Part shown: in pieces, positions 30,621 through 39,235 of the stretch
Layout: each line of letters starts with the position of its first letter
How positions within the stretch are numbered: position 1 is the first letter of the stretch
From: Saccharothrix violaceirubra
GTDB taxonomy: Bacteria > Actinomycetota > Actinomycetes > Mycobacteriales > Pseudonocardiaceae
Direction: 5' to 3'
DNA: 64,000 nt
Assembly (NCBI RefSeq): GCF_014203755.1
Contig: NZ_JACHJS010000001.1
Span: 6,572,001 to 6,636,000 of the forward strand
Made by a program: the position numbers and the translations under genes
Notes under the pieces: model-generated
What the model was told of the DNA's origin: nothing
Databases searched by the model: none
Seen by the model: the letters and a program-made list of their open reading frames with translations, nothing else

Positions 30621-31256
30621 GTGCCCGGACTCGACGCCTCAGCGCTCCGCCGTCGCCTCGCCGACGCCACCCTCTACCTGTGCACGCCGAACCGGCCCGA
30701 CCTCGGGGAGTTCGTCGACGCGGCGTTGACGGGTGGCGTGGACATCGTGCAGTTGCGGGACAAGACGTTGGAGGCGCGGCAGGAGTTGGCCGCGTTGGAG
30801 GTCATGGCCGAGGCGTGCGCGCGGCACGGCGCGTTGTTGGCCGTCAACGACCGGGCGGACGTGGCGCTCGCGGCGTCGGCCGACGTGTTGCACCTGGGGC
30901 AGGACGACTTGCCGGTGTCGGTGGCGCGGCGGATCGTGGGCGACGACGTGGTGATCGGGCGGTCGACGCACGACGTGGCGCAGGCCGGCGCGGCGGCCGT
31001 CGAACCGGGGGTCGACTACTTCTGCACGGGTCCGTGCTGGCCGACGCCGACCAAGCCGGGGCGGCCGGCGCCGGGGCTGGACCTCGTGCGCGCGACCGTC
31101 GGCGCCGCACGGCCGTGGTTCGCGATCGGCGGGATCGACGGGCGGCGGCTGCCCGAGGTCCTGGCGGCGGGCGCGACGCGGGTGGTGGTCGTGCGGGCGA
31201 TCACGGAGGCCGAGGACCCGCGTGCGGCGGCCGTCTCGTTGAAACTTCAACTATGA
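30621..31256 (+). CDS. thiE: thiamine-phosphate synthase ThiE
   Basis: 211 aa from GTG 30621; the frame is open from 30570. TIM-barrel motifs: [76 protein letters not shown]. It couples the pyrimidine and thiazole halves. The last codons (TTG AAA CTT CAA CTA) are rare for this genome and form an inverted repeat (see 31238). Stop overlaps the next start (ATGA). Confidence 0.94.
   Translation: MPGLDASALRRRLADATLYLCTPNRPDLGEFVDAALTGGVDIVQLRDKTLEARQELAALEVMAEACARHGALLAVNDRADVALAASADVLHLGQDDLPVSVARRIVGDDVVIGRSTHDVAQAGAAAVEPGVDYFCTGPCWPTPTKPGRPAPGLDLVRATVGAARPWFAIGGIDGRRLPEVLAAGATRVVVVRAITEAEDPRAAAVSLKLQL
31238..31251. promoter_or_regulatory. operator-like palindrome at thiE 3' end, just before the dioxygenase start
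   Basis: GTTGAAACTTCAAC: perfect 6-bp arms GTTGAA/TTCAAC with a 2-bp centre, AT-rich in a GC-rich gene, one base upstream of the dioxygenase ATG. Typical size for a MarR/LysR-class operator. The regulator is not evident in the window. Confidence 0.45.
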
Positions 31257-32032
31257 GGCGTACTCTGGTTCCCGTGATGCCTGTGTTGTACCTGGGCCAC
31301 GGCGCTCCCCCGCTGGCCGACGACGAACGGTGGGCCTCGGAGCTGAACGCCTGGTCCGCGACCCTCCCGCGCCCGGAGTCGATCCTCATCGTGTCCGCGC
31401 ACTGGGAGAACGACCCGCTCACGCTCGGCGCCACGCGGACCGTGCCGCTGACGTACGACTTCTGGGGCTTCCCGCGGCGGTATTACGAGGTGACCTACGA
31501 GGCACCCGGTGCGCCGGAGCTGGCGGCGGCCGTCGCCGGGCTGGTCGGCGAGCCCGTCGTCCAGGACGAGGAACGCGGGCTCGACCACGGCGCCTACGTG
31601 CCGTTGAAGGAGATGTACCCGGACGCGGACGTGCCGGTCCTCCAGATGTCGATGCCGACGCTGGACCCGCGCCGGCTGTTCGAGGTGGGCCGCAAGCTCG
31701 CGCCGTTGCGCGACCAGGGCGTGCTGATCGTGGGGTCGGGGTTCATGACGCACAACCTGAGCTGCGTGGACATGAGCCGGCCCGCCGACTACGCGCCGCC
31801 GTCCTGGTCGGCCGAGTTCGACGACTGGGCCGGGCGGGCGCTCGACGACGGCGACGTGGACACGTTGCTGGACTTCGCGCACAAGGCGCCGGCGGCCGGG
31901 ATCGCCCACCCGCGCACCGAGCACCTGGCGCCGTTGTTCGTGTCGCTGGGTGCCAGTGCCGACCAGCGGTCCCGGACGACGGTCGACGGGTTCTGGTACG
32001 GGCTGTCCAAGCGGTCCGTGCAGTTCGACTGA
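31253..32032 (+). CDS. DODA/LigB-type extradiol ring-cleavage dioxygenase
   Basis: 259 aa from ATG 31253 (overlaps the thiE stop); ATG 31277 is the alternative. Family pattern of class III enzymes like E. coli Ygi[15 protein letters not shown] (metal His), [63 protein letters not shown]. It is predicted to cleave a catechol such as L-DOPA with a non-haem metal in the cytoplasm. True substrate unknown. Confidence 0.88.
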   Translation: MRRTLVPVMPVLYLGHGAPPLADDERWASELNAWSATLPRPESILIVSAHWENDPLTLGATRTVPLTYDFWGFPRRYYEVTYEAPGAPELAAAVAGLVGEPVVQDEERGLDHGAYVPLKEMYPDADVPVLQMSMPTLDPRRLFEVGRKLAPLRDQGVLIVGSGFMTHNLSCVDMSRPADYAPPSWSAEFDDWAGRALDDGDVDTLLDFAHKAPAAGIAHPRTEHLAPLFVSLGASADQRSRTTVDGFWYGLSKRSVQFD

Positions 32033-32042
32033 CCCGATCGAG

Positions 32043-32108
32043 GATGCCTGAGTGCATAACTCGCGGTGTCCGAGTGCACGACTCGCGGTGTCCGAACGTA
32101 TAACTCGC
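32043..32108 (-). repeat. 22-bp unit array R4 (three reverse units)
   Basis: Reverse units at 32043-32064, 32065-32086 and 32087-32108, directly followed by the terminator hairpin at 32111. Convergent junction dioxygenase/protease. Confidence 0.9.
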
Positions 32109-32110
32109 GC

Positions 32111-32144
32111 GGACGCCCCGATGCGGGCAGGCATCGGGGCGTCC
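32111..32144. terminator. bidirectional terminator between dioxygenase and protease
   Basis: GGACGCCCCGATGC, GGGCAG loop, GCATCGGGGCGTCC: 14-bp perfect stem. Confidence 0.9.
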
Positions 32145-32161
32145 GGGTCGGAATGCAGGGG

Positions 32162-33328
32162 TCAGCCGGTGGTCAGGGTGAGGCGGTAGGCGCTCAGCGC
32201 CTCGCCGACCGGCTGGAAGTAGGTCGTGCCGCCGGACGAGCAGTTGCCCGAGCCGCCGGAGGTCATGCCCTGGGCCGAGCCGAAGCCGGTGCCCGCGACG
32301 GCCGAGCCGCCGGAGTCGCCGGGCTCCGCGCAGGCGCTGGTGCGGATCAGGCCCTGCACCGAACCCTGCGGGTAGTTGACCGTGGCGTTGCGGGCCTGGA
32401 TCGAGCCGCAGCGCCACTGGGTCGTCGAGCCGGAGCGGCAGATCTGCGCGCCGGTCGCGGCCTCGGTGGCGTCCTTCACCGTGACGTTCGAGCCGTTGTA
32501 GCGGTTGACCCACGGCTTCGAGGTCCAGCTGGAGTTCGTCGCGACCCAGGCGTAGTCGTTGCCCGGGAACGACGAGCCGCGGAACGTGCCCTGCGACTGC
32601 CGGTTGACGCCGGTGGTCGTGTTGCCCGACTTTCCGCAGTGGCCGGCGGTCACGAAGCCGCCGGTGACCGCGAAGCCGACCGAGCAGCGGCTGCCGCTGC
32701 CGATGTAGTACGCGTCGCCGCCGCGGGTGTCGGCCAGCGTGGTGGGCGACTCGGTGACCTCGACCACGCGCACGGCGGGGCTGAGGGTCTTCGCGCCGGC
32801 GATGAACTTGTCGGCCGCGGCGTCGCGGGTGAGCTTGTTCACCTCGACGACGACCGTGTTGGACGCGTCGTCCACGTGCCAGCCGGTGATCGACACGGGT
32901 GCCGAGGTCCGGTCGAGGGAGGACTTGGTGCCGGCGAGCTGCCTGGCCGAGTAGGTCACGACCTTGACGTCCGCGCCGAACGCACGGGCGACGCCGGTGC
33001 GGCGGGCGTCGGTGACACCCACGGTCAGGCGGCCGGTCGACGCGTCGATCCAGGAGCCGGCGAAGCTGTCGCCGAGGCCGGCGCGCGCGGCCCGCTCGAC
33101 CTGTCCGGCCTTCGTGTCGCTCGCCAGACGGGCGCTCAACTGTTCGGCGTTCAGGCCGAGGTCGCGCTGCGCCGCCTGGAGCAACCCGGCCGGGTAGCTC
33201 TCCGTGTCGGAAGAGGTCACCCCTTGGGGGGCGGCAGTGTCCGCGATCGCCGGTACGCTGAGACTTGTAGCCGCGCCGGTGGCCATTAAGGCCACGACGG
33301 CGAGGCGGGCCGCACTCGTGCGGTTCAT
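32162..33328 (-). CDS. secreted S1-family serine protease (streptogrisin/alpha-lytic type)
   Basis: 388 aa from ATG 33328. Sec signal peptide ends near residue 30 (SLSVPAIADTAAP). A propeptide of about 165 residues with the alpha-lytic protease prodomain pattern precedes the mature enzyme starting near DTRGGDAYYIGSG. The triad is complete: H230 in TAGHC, D258 in NDYAWV, S339 in EPGDSGGS; Cys pairs flank His and Ser. It is exported and self-processed; a general extracellular digestive protease. Confidence 0.95.
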   Translation of the reverse strand: MNRTSAARLAVVALMATGAATSLSVPAIADTAAPQGVTSSDTESYPAGLLQAAQRDLGLNAEQLSARLASDTKAGQVERAARAGLGDSFAGSWIDASTGRLTVGVTDARRTGVARAFGADVKVVTYSARQLAGTKSSLDRTSAPVSITGWHVDDASNTVVVEVNKLTRDAAADKFIAGAKTLSPAVRVVEVTESPTTLADTRGGDAYYIGSGSRCSVGFAVTGGFVTAGHCGKSGNTTTGVNRQSQGTFRGSSFPGNDYAWVATNSSWTSKPWVNRYNGSNVTVKDATEAATGAQICRSGSTTQWRCGSIQARNATVNYPQGSVQGLIRTSACAEPGDSGGSAVAGTGFGSAQGMTSGGSGNCSSGGTTYFQPVGEALSAYRLTLTTG

Positions 33329-33830
33329 TTAGGCGTCTCCCTCATCTTCGGGTGCAGGGAACCCGAGAGCCTGGTTGCAGGGACCGCTCTCGGGGGCTCT
33401 AGGGGGACGGGTGGTGGGGCGGCGGCAGGGGTCGCCCCACCCCTTTATCTCTCACCCTCGTGGCAGACCCGGACCGGGCGAGGAGCGCCTCGGACTTCTT
33501 CACGAGCGCCCTCCTCCACGGTTGTTACCGATCAGTACTCGCCCGATCGAGCTACGTTATAACCCTGTTACCTGTTACGGCTCGGGCCATCCGTGTTCGG
33601 AGTGTGTCACAGTTCACGACCATCCGACTGCGCTGTGTAGCAGTTGACTGTTAACTCTCACTCAAGGTAGTGATCCAGTCACCGAAATGGGGGTTTTGCC
33701 AGAAGTAAGAATCCCGCAGGTTGCGGTCCCCCAGCTGTGAAAAGTGCTGTGCCGAGAGAGTGAACGCCACCAACGTTAAGTGACTGCCACCACACCTGGA
33801 CGCCGCCGATCGGGCGGGCACGATCGACCC
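33329..33830. other. 502-bp divergent intergenic region, protease / dehydratase
   Basis: Less GC-rich than its surroundings. It should hold the protease promoter and that of the plus-strand dehydratase; TTGACT near 33640 with TAGTGA about 18 bases later is a weak plus-strand candidate. One short frame at 33651-33770 is entered separately. No repeat array or hairpin of note. Confidence 0.5.
33651..33770 (-). CDS. possible 39-aa peptide, unknown
   Basis: GTG at 33770 opens a 39-residue frame ending in a TAA. It reads VAFTLSAQHFSQLGDRNL, then RDSYFWQNPHFGDWITTL and SES. Aromatic, His- and Asn-containing composition is protein-like and unusual for a chance frame in this GC-rich DNA. No clear RBS; codons are AT-richer than neighbours. 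It may be a leader or signalling peptide, or noise. Confidence 0.3.
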   Translation of the reverse strand: MAFTLSAQHFSQLGDRNLRDSYFWQNPHFGDWITTLSES

Positions 33831-34760
33831 ATGGATCTCGTGACGCTCGACGACATCCGGGCCGCCGCGGCCCTCCTCGACGGCATCGCCGTGCGGACGC
33901 CGCTGCTGCGCTTCGACGACCACCTGCGCCTCAAGCCGGAGAACCTCCAGCCGATCGGGGCCTTCAAGATCCGCGGCGCGTACAACGCGATCGCCCGCCT
34001 GTCCGACGACGCGCGCGAACGCGGCGTCGTGGCCTACTCCAGCGGCAACCACGCCCAGGCCGTCGCGCACGCGGCCCGGGTCTTCGGCGTGCCGGCCGTC
34101 ATCGTGCTGCCCGACTCCGCGCCCGCCGTGAAGATCGACGCCACCCGCGCGCTCGGCGCCGAGGTCGTGCTCGTGCCCGTCGAGGAACGTGAGAGCCGCG
34201 CGCACGCACTCGTCGAGGAACGCGGTGCCACGCTCGTGCCGCCCTACGACCACCCGAACGTCATCGCCGGCCAGGGCACGGTCGGCCTGGAGATCGTCGC
34301 GGACGCGCCGGACCTGGCGATCGTGCTCACGCCGGTCAGCGGCGGCGGCCTGCTCTCGGGCGTGGCCACGGCGGTCAAGGCGCTGCGCCCGGACGTGAAG
34401 GTGGTCGGGGTCGAGCCCGAGCTGGCCGCCGACACGGCCGCGTCCCTGCGCGCCGGCCGGCTCGTGCGGTGGCCGACCGCCGACCGCAGCCGCACGATCG
34501 CGGACGGCCTGCGCGCCGAACCGTCCGAGCTGACCTTCGCCCACCTGCGGGCGCACGTCGACGAGGTGGTCACGGTGACCGAGGCCGAGATCGAGGCGGC
34601 CGTCGCGCTGATCGCCCGGCGGGCCAGGATCGTCGCCGAGCCCAGCGGCGCGGTCGCGGTCGCGGCGCACCTGCGGTCGCCGACGCCGGGCTCGGTGGCC
34701 GTGGTGTCGGGCGGGAACATCGACCCGGCGCTGTTCACCAGGTTGACAGAGGTCCGATGA
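33831..34760 (+). CDS. threonine/serine dehydratase, PLP fold type II
   Basis: 309 aa from ATG 33831. PLP Lys in IGAFKIRGAYNAI, phosphate-binding and substrate motifs AYSSGNHAQAVAHAA and PVSGGGLLSGVAT, C-terminal AVVSGGNIDP. No ACT domain, so it resembles catabolic or racemase-like threonine dehydratases rather than feedback-regulated IlvA. It deaminates threonine or serine to the 2-keto acid. Confidence 0.9.
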   Translation: MDLVTLDDIRAAAALLDGIAVRTPLLRFDDHLRLKPENLQPIGAFKIRGAYNAIARLSDDARERGVVAYSSGNHAQAVAHAARVFGVPAVIVLPDSAPAVKIDATRALGAEVVLVPVEERESRAHALVEERGATLVPPYDHPNVIAGQGTVGLEIVADAPDLAIVLTPVSGGGLLSGVATAVKALRPDVKVVGVEPELAADTAASLRAGRLVRWPTADRSRTIADGLRAEPSELTFAHLRAHVDEVVTVTEAEIEAAVALIARRARIVAEPSGAVAVAAHLRSPTPGSVAVVSGGNIDPALFTRLTEVR

Positions 34761-35138
34761 CCAGGCGGGTTATCGGTCCGAAACAGCAGGTCGGGTTTAC
34801 CGATGGCGCCCACCGCTCGGACCTGACCGCCCCTCGGGACGGCCCTGGGCACCCCGTCCGGCCGCAGGTGGCCGCGAGGTGCCGCGGCGAACGGGCACCG
34901 GCGTGGCGCCACCCCTATCACACGAACCGGCGACAATGCCGCCCACCTGCGCGAACAATCGTTCGTGCGCCCCGAACACGGGCGCCTGCGGGTCGTGACC
35001 CATTCGTTGCCGGACGACGAACGGACTGAGACCGACACCGCATAGGGGCGGTCCGGACGGACGTCGCGCACCGCGATTCCACGCCGGTGCGCGACGTCAC
35101 CCTTCGAACGGAGTGGTCCGAGGACTGACCGGTTCCGG
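34761..35138. other. 378-bp convergent gap between dehydratase and dasR
   Basis: No supported gene. Contains an operator-like palindrome CGAAC-AAT-CGTTCG at 34952-34965 and two hairpins near its end (entered separately). The plus-strand frame starting at 34757 has no protein-like composition. Unlike most convergent gaps here it lacks the 22-bp units. Confidence 0.5.
35061..35097. terminator. hairpin between dehydratase and dasR
   Basis: ACGTCGCGCACCG pairs with CGGTGCGCGACGT, 13-bp perfect stem with an 11-base loop. Confidence 0.75.
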
Positions 35139-35145
35139 TCAGTCC
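35122..35145 (-). terminator. hairpin over the dasR stop codon
   Basis: GGACTGACCGG, TT, CCGGTCAGTCC: 11-bp perfect stem that includes the dasR TGA (35139-35141). Confidence 0.7.
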
Positions 35146-35897
35146 GCGGGCCGGTTCAGGGTGGCCACGAACTTGTACCTGTCACCCCGGTAGACCGACC
35201 GCACCCACTCCACCGGGTTGCCCTCGGTGTCGAACGAGTGCCGGGACAGCAGCAGCATCGGCAGGCCGATGTCCGCACCCAGTAGTTCGGCCTCCTCGGG
35301 CGAAGCCAGCGCGGTCTCAATAGTCTCCTCCGCGTGGCCCATCTCGACGCCGAACCGCTCGCGCAGCACCTGGTACAGCGAGGCACCCGGTGCCAGGTAC
35401 CGGCGCAGGCCGCGGAAGCGGCCCAGCGCCAGGTGCGTCGTCTCGATCGCCATCGGCTCGCCGTCGGCCAGCCGCAGGCGGTGCAACCGCAACACCTTGG
35501 CTCCCGCGCGCACGCCCAGCAGCCGGGCCAGTTCCGCCTCGGCGGCCTGCTCCGACGCCTCGATCAGGCGCGACGAGGGCTGCCTGCCCTGAGCCCTCAT
35601 GTCCTCTGTGTACGAGGACAGCTGAAGCCTTTGGGCCACCTTGGGTTCCGCGGCGAACGTGCCCTTGCCCTGCACGCGCAGCAACCGGCCCTCGACGGTC
35701 AGCTCCGCCAGTGCCTGCCGGACCGTCGTGCGCGACACGTCGAACTCGGCGGCCAACGACCGTTCCGTCGGAATCGGCGACCCCGGCGGCAACGCGCGCA
35801 GGAGATCGAGCAGATGCCGCTTGAGTCCCCAGTACTTCGGCTCCCGCTGTGCGCGGGATCTGGCGTCCAAGCCGGTCCCAGGGCTCGTCTCCAGCAT
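35139..35897 (-). CDS. dasR: DasR-like GntR/HutC-family regulator of GlcNAc and chitin use
   Basis: 252 aa from ATG 35897 with GGAGGAAGG upstream. N-terminal winged helix: [59 protein letters not shown] effector domain: [73 protein letters not shown]. This follows Streptomyces DasR closely by memory of that protein, and it sits next to dasABC as there. DasR represses in the absence of GlcN-6-P/GlcNAc-6-P. Candidate boxes are at 36062, 40517, 44815, 3795 and the split site at 1856. Confidence 0.93.
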   Translation of the reverse strand: MLETSPGTGLDARSRAQREPKYWGLKRHLLDLLRALPPGSPIPTERSLAAEFDVSRTTVRQALAELTVEGRLLRVQGKGTFAAEPKVAQRLQLSSYTEDMRAQGRQPSSRLIEASEQAAEAELARLLGVRAGAKVLRLHRLRLADGEPMAIETTHLALGRFRGLRRYLAPGASLYQVLRERFGVEMGHAEETIETALASPEEAELLGADIGLPMLLLSRHSFDTEGNPVEWVRSVYRGDRYKFVATLNRPAD

Positions 35898-36025
35898 GCC
35901 TTCCTCCTCGACCTTGCCAGCGCTCCCGAACACAGGATGCCTTGTCCACGTCGGAACGTGGACCCGAACCCCCGCACAAGACCCGAAAATTGATCCGATG
36001 ACTTTGCAACGGTCCAGCAACGTTC

Positions 36026-36057
36026 TTGACATGCCCTGTGGCGAGGCACACTCTAGG
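36026..36057 (+). promoter_or_regulatory. probable dasA promoter
   Basis: TTGACA at 36026-36031, then CACTCTAGG about 17-20 bases later. The DasR box follows directly, overlapping the expected start of transcription. Confidence 0.45.
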
Positions 36058-36061
36058 CCGC

Positions 36062-36078
36062 ATTGGTCTACACCACTT
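36062..36078. promoter_or_regulatory. DasR operator upstream of dasA
   Basis: ATTGGTCTACACCACTT fits the DasR responsive element consensus (about ACTGGTCTAGACCACT). It lies in the dasR-dasA divergent region, 47 bp before the dasA start. Confidence 0.8.
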
Positions 36079-36124
36079 GAGTCGTCCGGTCGCTGGGACC
36101 GGGCATCGGGAAAGGGCGCACAAC

Positions 36125-37411
36125 GTGAAGGGCTGGAAGGGACTGGCCGTCGGCGCCACCGCTGTCGCGGTGGCCGTGGCCGGATGTGGATCGGGTAGCA
36201 CGGACACGAGCAGCAGCAGCAAGGCCGGCGAGCCTCGCACGCTTACGGTCTGGTTGATGGACGGCTCGGCGCCGACCTCCCTGACCGACGCTCTGAACAA
36301 GGAATTCGAGGGTGCGCACGCAGGCGTCACCGTCAAGTACGAGATCCAGAAGTGGAACGGCATCCAGGACAAGCTGACCACGGCGCTGGCCAGCAACAAC
36401 CCGCCTGACGTGATCGAGCTGGGCAACACCCAGACCGCGAAGTTCGCGTCCGAGGAGACCCTGCTCGACCTGAGCGGCGACGTGTCCTCGCTCAACGGCG
36501 ACCAGTGGCTCAGCGGCCTCAAGGACTCGCTGACCTGGGACGGCAAGCAGTACGCCATGCCGTTCTACGCCGCGAACCGCACGGTCCTGTACCGCACGGA
36601 CCTGTTCCAGGCCGCCGGCATCACCGCCGCGCCGACCTCGCGTGACGAGTGGCTCGCCGCGATCGAGAAGCTCAAGGCCGCGAACGCGTCCGACCCCGAG
36701 TTCCAGGCGCTCTACCTGCCCGGCCAGTCCTGGTACTCCCTGCTGTCCTTCATCTGGGACGAGGGCGGCGACGTCGCCAAGTCGCAGGGCTCCGCGTGGA
36801 CCGGCTCGCTGAACACCGCCGAGGCCAAGGCCGGCCTGGAGTTCTACAAGAAGCTCGCCGAGGCCGGCTCGAAGGCGCCCAAGGACACCGACGAGGCCAC
36901 CCCGCAGCAGGCCGAGGTGTACGGCAAGGGCAAGGTCGCGATGTTCATCGGCCTCCCGTGGGAGGTCGGCACGGCCGCCAAGGCCGACCCGACGCTGAAG
37001 GACAAGACGGGTGCGTTCGCGATCCCGTCGAAGACCGCCGGCAAGACCGCGCCCGTCTTCCTGGGCGGCTCGAACGTGGCCATCCCGCAGGGCAGCAAGA
37101 ACCAGGACCTGGCCAAGGAGTACCTGAAGCTGCTGTCGTCCAAGAAGTACCAGGACCTGCTCGCCGAGGGCGGCTCGGTTCCGGGTACCTCGAAGGACAC
37201 CGCGAAGCTGGCCACCACCCCGGTCGGCAAGGCGCTGGCGGCCTCGGCCCCCAACGGCAAGGTCACCCCGACCACGCCGGCGTGGGCTGCCGTCGAGTCC
37301 GGCCAGAACCCGCTGAAGGACATGCTGACCGCGTACCTGACCGGCGCGAAGTCGATCGACCAGGCGACCGGTGACGCGAACGCGGCCCTGTCGAAGACGC
37401 TCGGCGGCTGA
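36125..37411 (+). CDS. dasA: chitobiose/GlcNAc-binding lipoprotein DasA
   Basis: 428 aa from GTG 36125. Lipoprotein signal with lipobox VAGC near residue 20 and a Ser-rich linker. Family 1 binding protein: [58 protein letters not shown]. Position and regulator identify it as the DasA equivalent, which binds N,N'-diacetylchitobiose in Streptomyces. Operon order dasA-dasB-dasC-dasD, as in Streptomyces. Confidence 0.88.
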   Translation: MKGWKGLAVGATAVAVAVAGCGSGSTDTSSSSKAGEPRTLTVWLMDGSAPTSLTDALNKEFEGAHAGVTVKYEIQKWNGIQDKLTTALASNNPPDVIELGNTQTAKFASEETLLDLSGDVSSLNGDQWLSGLKDSLTWDGKQYAMPFYAANRTVLYRTDLFQAAGITAAPTSRDEWLAAIEKLKAANASDPEFQALYLPGQSWYSLLSFIWDEGGDVAKSQGSAWTGSLNTAEAKAGLEFYKKLAEAGSKAPKDTDEATPQQAEVYGKGKVAMFIGLPWEVGTAAKADPTLKDKTGAFAIPSKTAGKTAPVFLGGSNVAIPQGSKNQDLAKEYLKLLSSKKYQDLLAEGGSVPGTSKDTAKLATTPVGKALAASAPNGKVTPTTPAWAAVESGQNPLKDMLTAYLTGAKSIDQATGDANAALSKTLGG

Positions 37412-37420
37412 CGTTCCGAG

Positions 37421-38410
37421 ATGACGGCCGTGAACACGACCGACAGCGCGGTGCCGGCGAGGGGTTCCTCGCCGGCACCGCGCCGTGCCGTTAAGGGCGG
37501 CGCACGACGCCGCCAGGGCAGCGCACTCGACCGGGCGCTGCCCTACCTGTTGCTGGCACCCGCCGTGATCGCCATCCTGTGGCTGATCGGCTGGCCGGTG
37601 CTGTCCGTGGTGATCACCAGCTTCCGCAAGCTCAACCTCAAGGAGCTGACGCGCGGCGAGGTCGTGTGGACCGGGCTGGACAACTACACGCTCATCCTCA
37701 GCGAGCCCACGTTCTGGACGATCGCGCTTCGCACGGTCCTCTTCACCGCGGCCGTGGTGTTCGTGTCCGTGGGCGCGGGTCTGGCCATCGCACTGCTGAT
37801 GCGTCAGGTGAGCCCCGTGGTCCGGGTCGTGCTCCAGGTCGCGATGCTGCTGGCCTGGGCCATGCCGCTGCTCGCCGCGACCACCGTCTACCAGTGGATC
37901 TTCGACCAGCAGTACGGCATCCTCAACAAGACCCTGGTCAAGATCGGGCTGTCCGGGTTCGAGGGCTACTCCTGGTTCACCTCGGGCGTCTCGACCATGT
38001 CGGTCATCGGACTGCTCATCGTCTGGCAGGCGATCCCCTTCCTCGCCTTCTCGCTCTACGCCGGCGTGATCGGCATCCCGAGGGACCAGTACGAGGCGGC
38101 CGGCATCGACGGCGCGTCCGCGTGGCAGACGTTCCGCGCGGTCACGTGGCCCGAGTTGCGTCCGCTGCTGCTGATGGTGACGTTCCTGTCGCTGCTGTGG
38201 GACTTCAAGGTCTTCACGCAGATCTGGGCCTTCAAGAAGGGCGGGCCGGACGGGGGCAGCACGACGCTCCCGGTGCTCCAGTACCTCGAAGGTCTGGCGA
38301 AGAGCCACTTCGGCGTGGCCGCCGCGGTGAGCGTGCTCATGGTGGCCCTGCTGGCGTTGCTGACCTTCCAGTACCTGCGTCGGCTCATCCGGCAGGAGGG
38401 TGACCTGTGA
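37421..38410 (+). CDS. dasB: chitobiose ABC transporter permease DasB
   Basis: 329 aa from ATG 37421, 9 bp after dasA. A basic N-terminus of about 35 residues, then six membrane helices beginning LPYLLLAPAVIAILWLIGWP, and the ATPase-docking EAA loop near IPRDQYEAAGIDGASAWQTF. MalF-type permease. The stop overlaps the dasC start by 4 bases (GTGA). Confidence 0.9.
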   Translation: MTAVNTTDSAVPARGSSPAPRRAVKGGARRRQGSALDRALPYLLLAPAVIAILWLIGWPVLSVVITSFRKLNLKELTRGEVVWTGLDNYTLILSEPTFWTIALRTVLFTAAVVFVSVGAGLAIALLMRQVSPVVRVVLQVAMLLAWAMPLLAATTVYQWIFDQQYGILNKTLVKIGLSGFEGYSWFTSGVSTMSVIGLLIVWQAIPFLAFSLYAGVIGIPRDQYEAAGIDGASAWQTFRAVTWPELRPLLLMVTFLSLLWDFKVFTQIWAFKKGGPDGGSTTLPVLQYLEGLAKSHFGVAAAVSVLMVALLALLTFQYLRRLIRQEGDL

Positions 38411-39228
38411 TCGCCAAGAAGGTGACGGCCAACGTCGTCGCCGTCGTGATCGCGATCTTCTTCGCGTTCCCGACGTACTGGATGCTCACGTCGGCGCTCA
38501 AGCCGCGCAGCGGCCTGATCTCGACCGACTACGACCTGATCCCGCTGTCGATCACCGGCACGAACTTCTCGACCGCGTGGACCAAGCCGGGCTTCCTCAC
38601 CGCGCTGGGCAACAGCCTCCTCGTGTCGCTGACCGCGGTCCTCGCGGCGATCGTGGTCGGCCTGCTCGCCGCGCTGGCCCTGTCACGACTGCGGTTCCGC
38701 GGTCGCAAGGGCTTCGTGCTGATGATGCTGATCGCGCAGATGGCGCCGTTCGAGGCGCTGCTGATCCCGGTGTTCCTCATGATGCGGGACCTGGACCTGC
38801 TCGACCGGCTGCCGTCGCTGTCGCTGATCTATTTCGCGGTGACGCTGCCGTTCTGCGCGTGGACCCTGCGCGGCTTCGTCAACGGCATTCCGATGGAGCT
38901 GGAAGAGGCCGCGATGGTCGACGGGTGCAGCCGGTGGCAGGCGTTCCGCCGGGTGACACTGCCGCTGCTCGGACCGGGCCTGGTCGCCACGTCGGTGTTC
39001 GCGTTCGTGACCGCGTGGAACGAGTTCCTGTTCGCGCTGTCGCTGATGAAGGACCAGACCAAGGAGACCCTCCCGGTCTGGCTGAGCGGTTTCCAGACCA
39101 ACTTCGGCACGGACTGGGGCGGCGCGATGGCCGCGTCGGCGCTGTTCACGTTGCCGGTGCTGGTGTTCTTCCTGATCGTCCAGCGGAAGATGGTGTCCGG
39201 CGTGACCGCCGGCGCCGTGAAGGGATAG
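38407..39228 (+). CDS. dasC: chitobiose ABC transporter permease DasC
   Basis: 273 aa from GTG 38407, MalG-type. Six helices from AVVIAIFFAFPTYWMLTSAL on, with the EAA loop IPMELEEAAMVDGCSRWQAF. No ATPase gene is present in the cluster; in Streptomyces the shared MsiK ATPase serves such importers, so a distant msiK is expected. Confidence 0.9.
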   Translation: MIAKKVTANVVAVVIAIFFAFPTYWMLTSALKPRSGLISTDYDLIPLSITGTNFSTAWTKPGFLTALGNSLLVSLTAVLAAIVVGLLAALALSRLRFRGRKGFVLMMLIAQMAPFEALLIPVFLMMRDLDLLDRLPSLSLIYFAVTLPFCAWTLRGFVNGIPMELEEAAMVDGCSRWQAFRRVTLPLLGPGLVATSVFAFVTAWNEFLFALSLMKDQTKETLPVWLSGFQTNFGTDWGGAMAASALFTLPVLVFFLIVQRKMVSGVTAGAVKG

Positions 39229-39235
39229 TCGCCCC

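Noticed and set aside
34757..35029. A 90-aa plus-strand frame overlapping the dehydratase stop (ATGA)
   Set aside because: Apart from the overlap nothing supports it: Arg/Pro/His-rich composition, no domain, no RBS.
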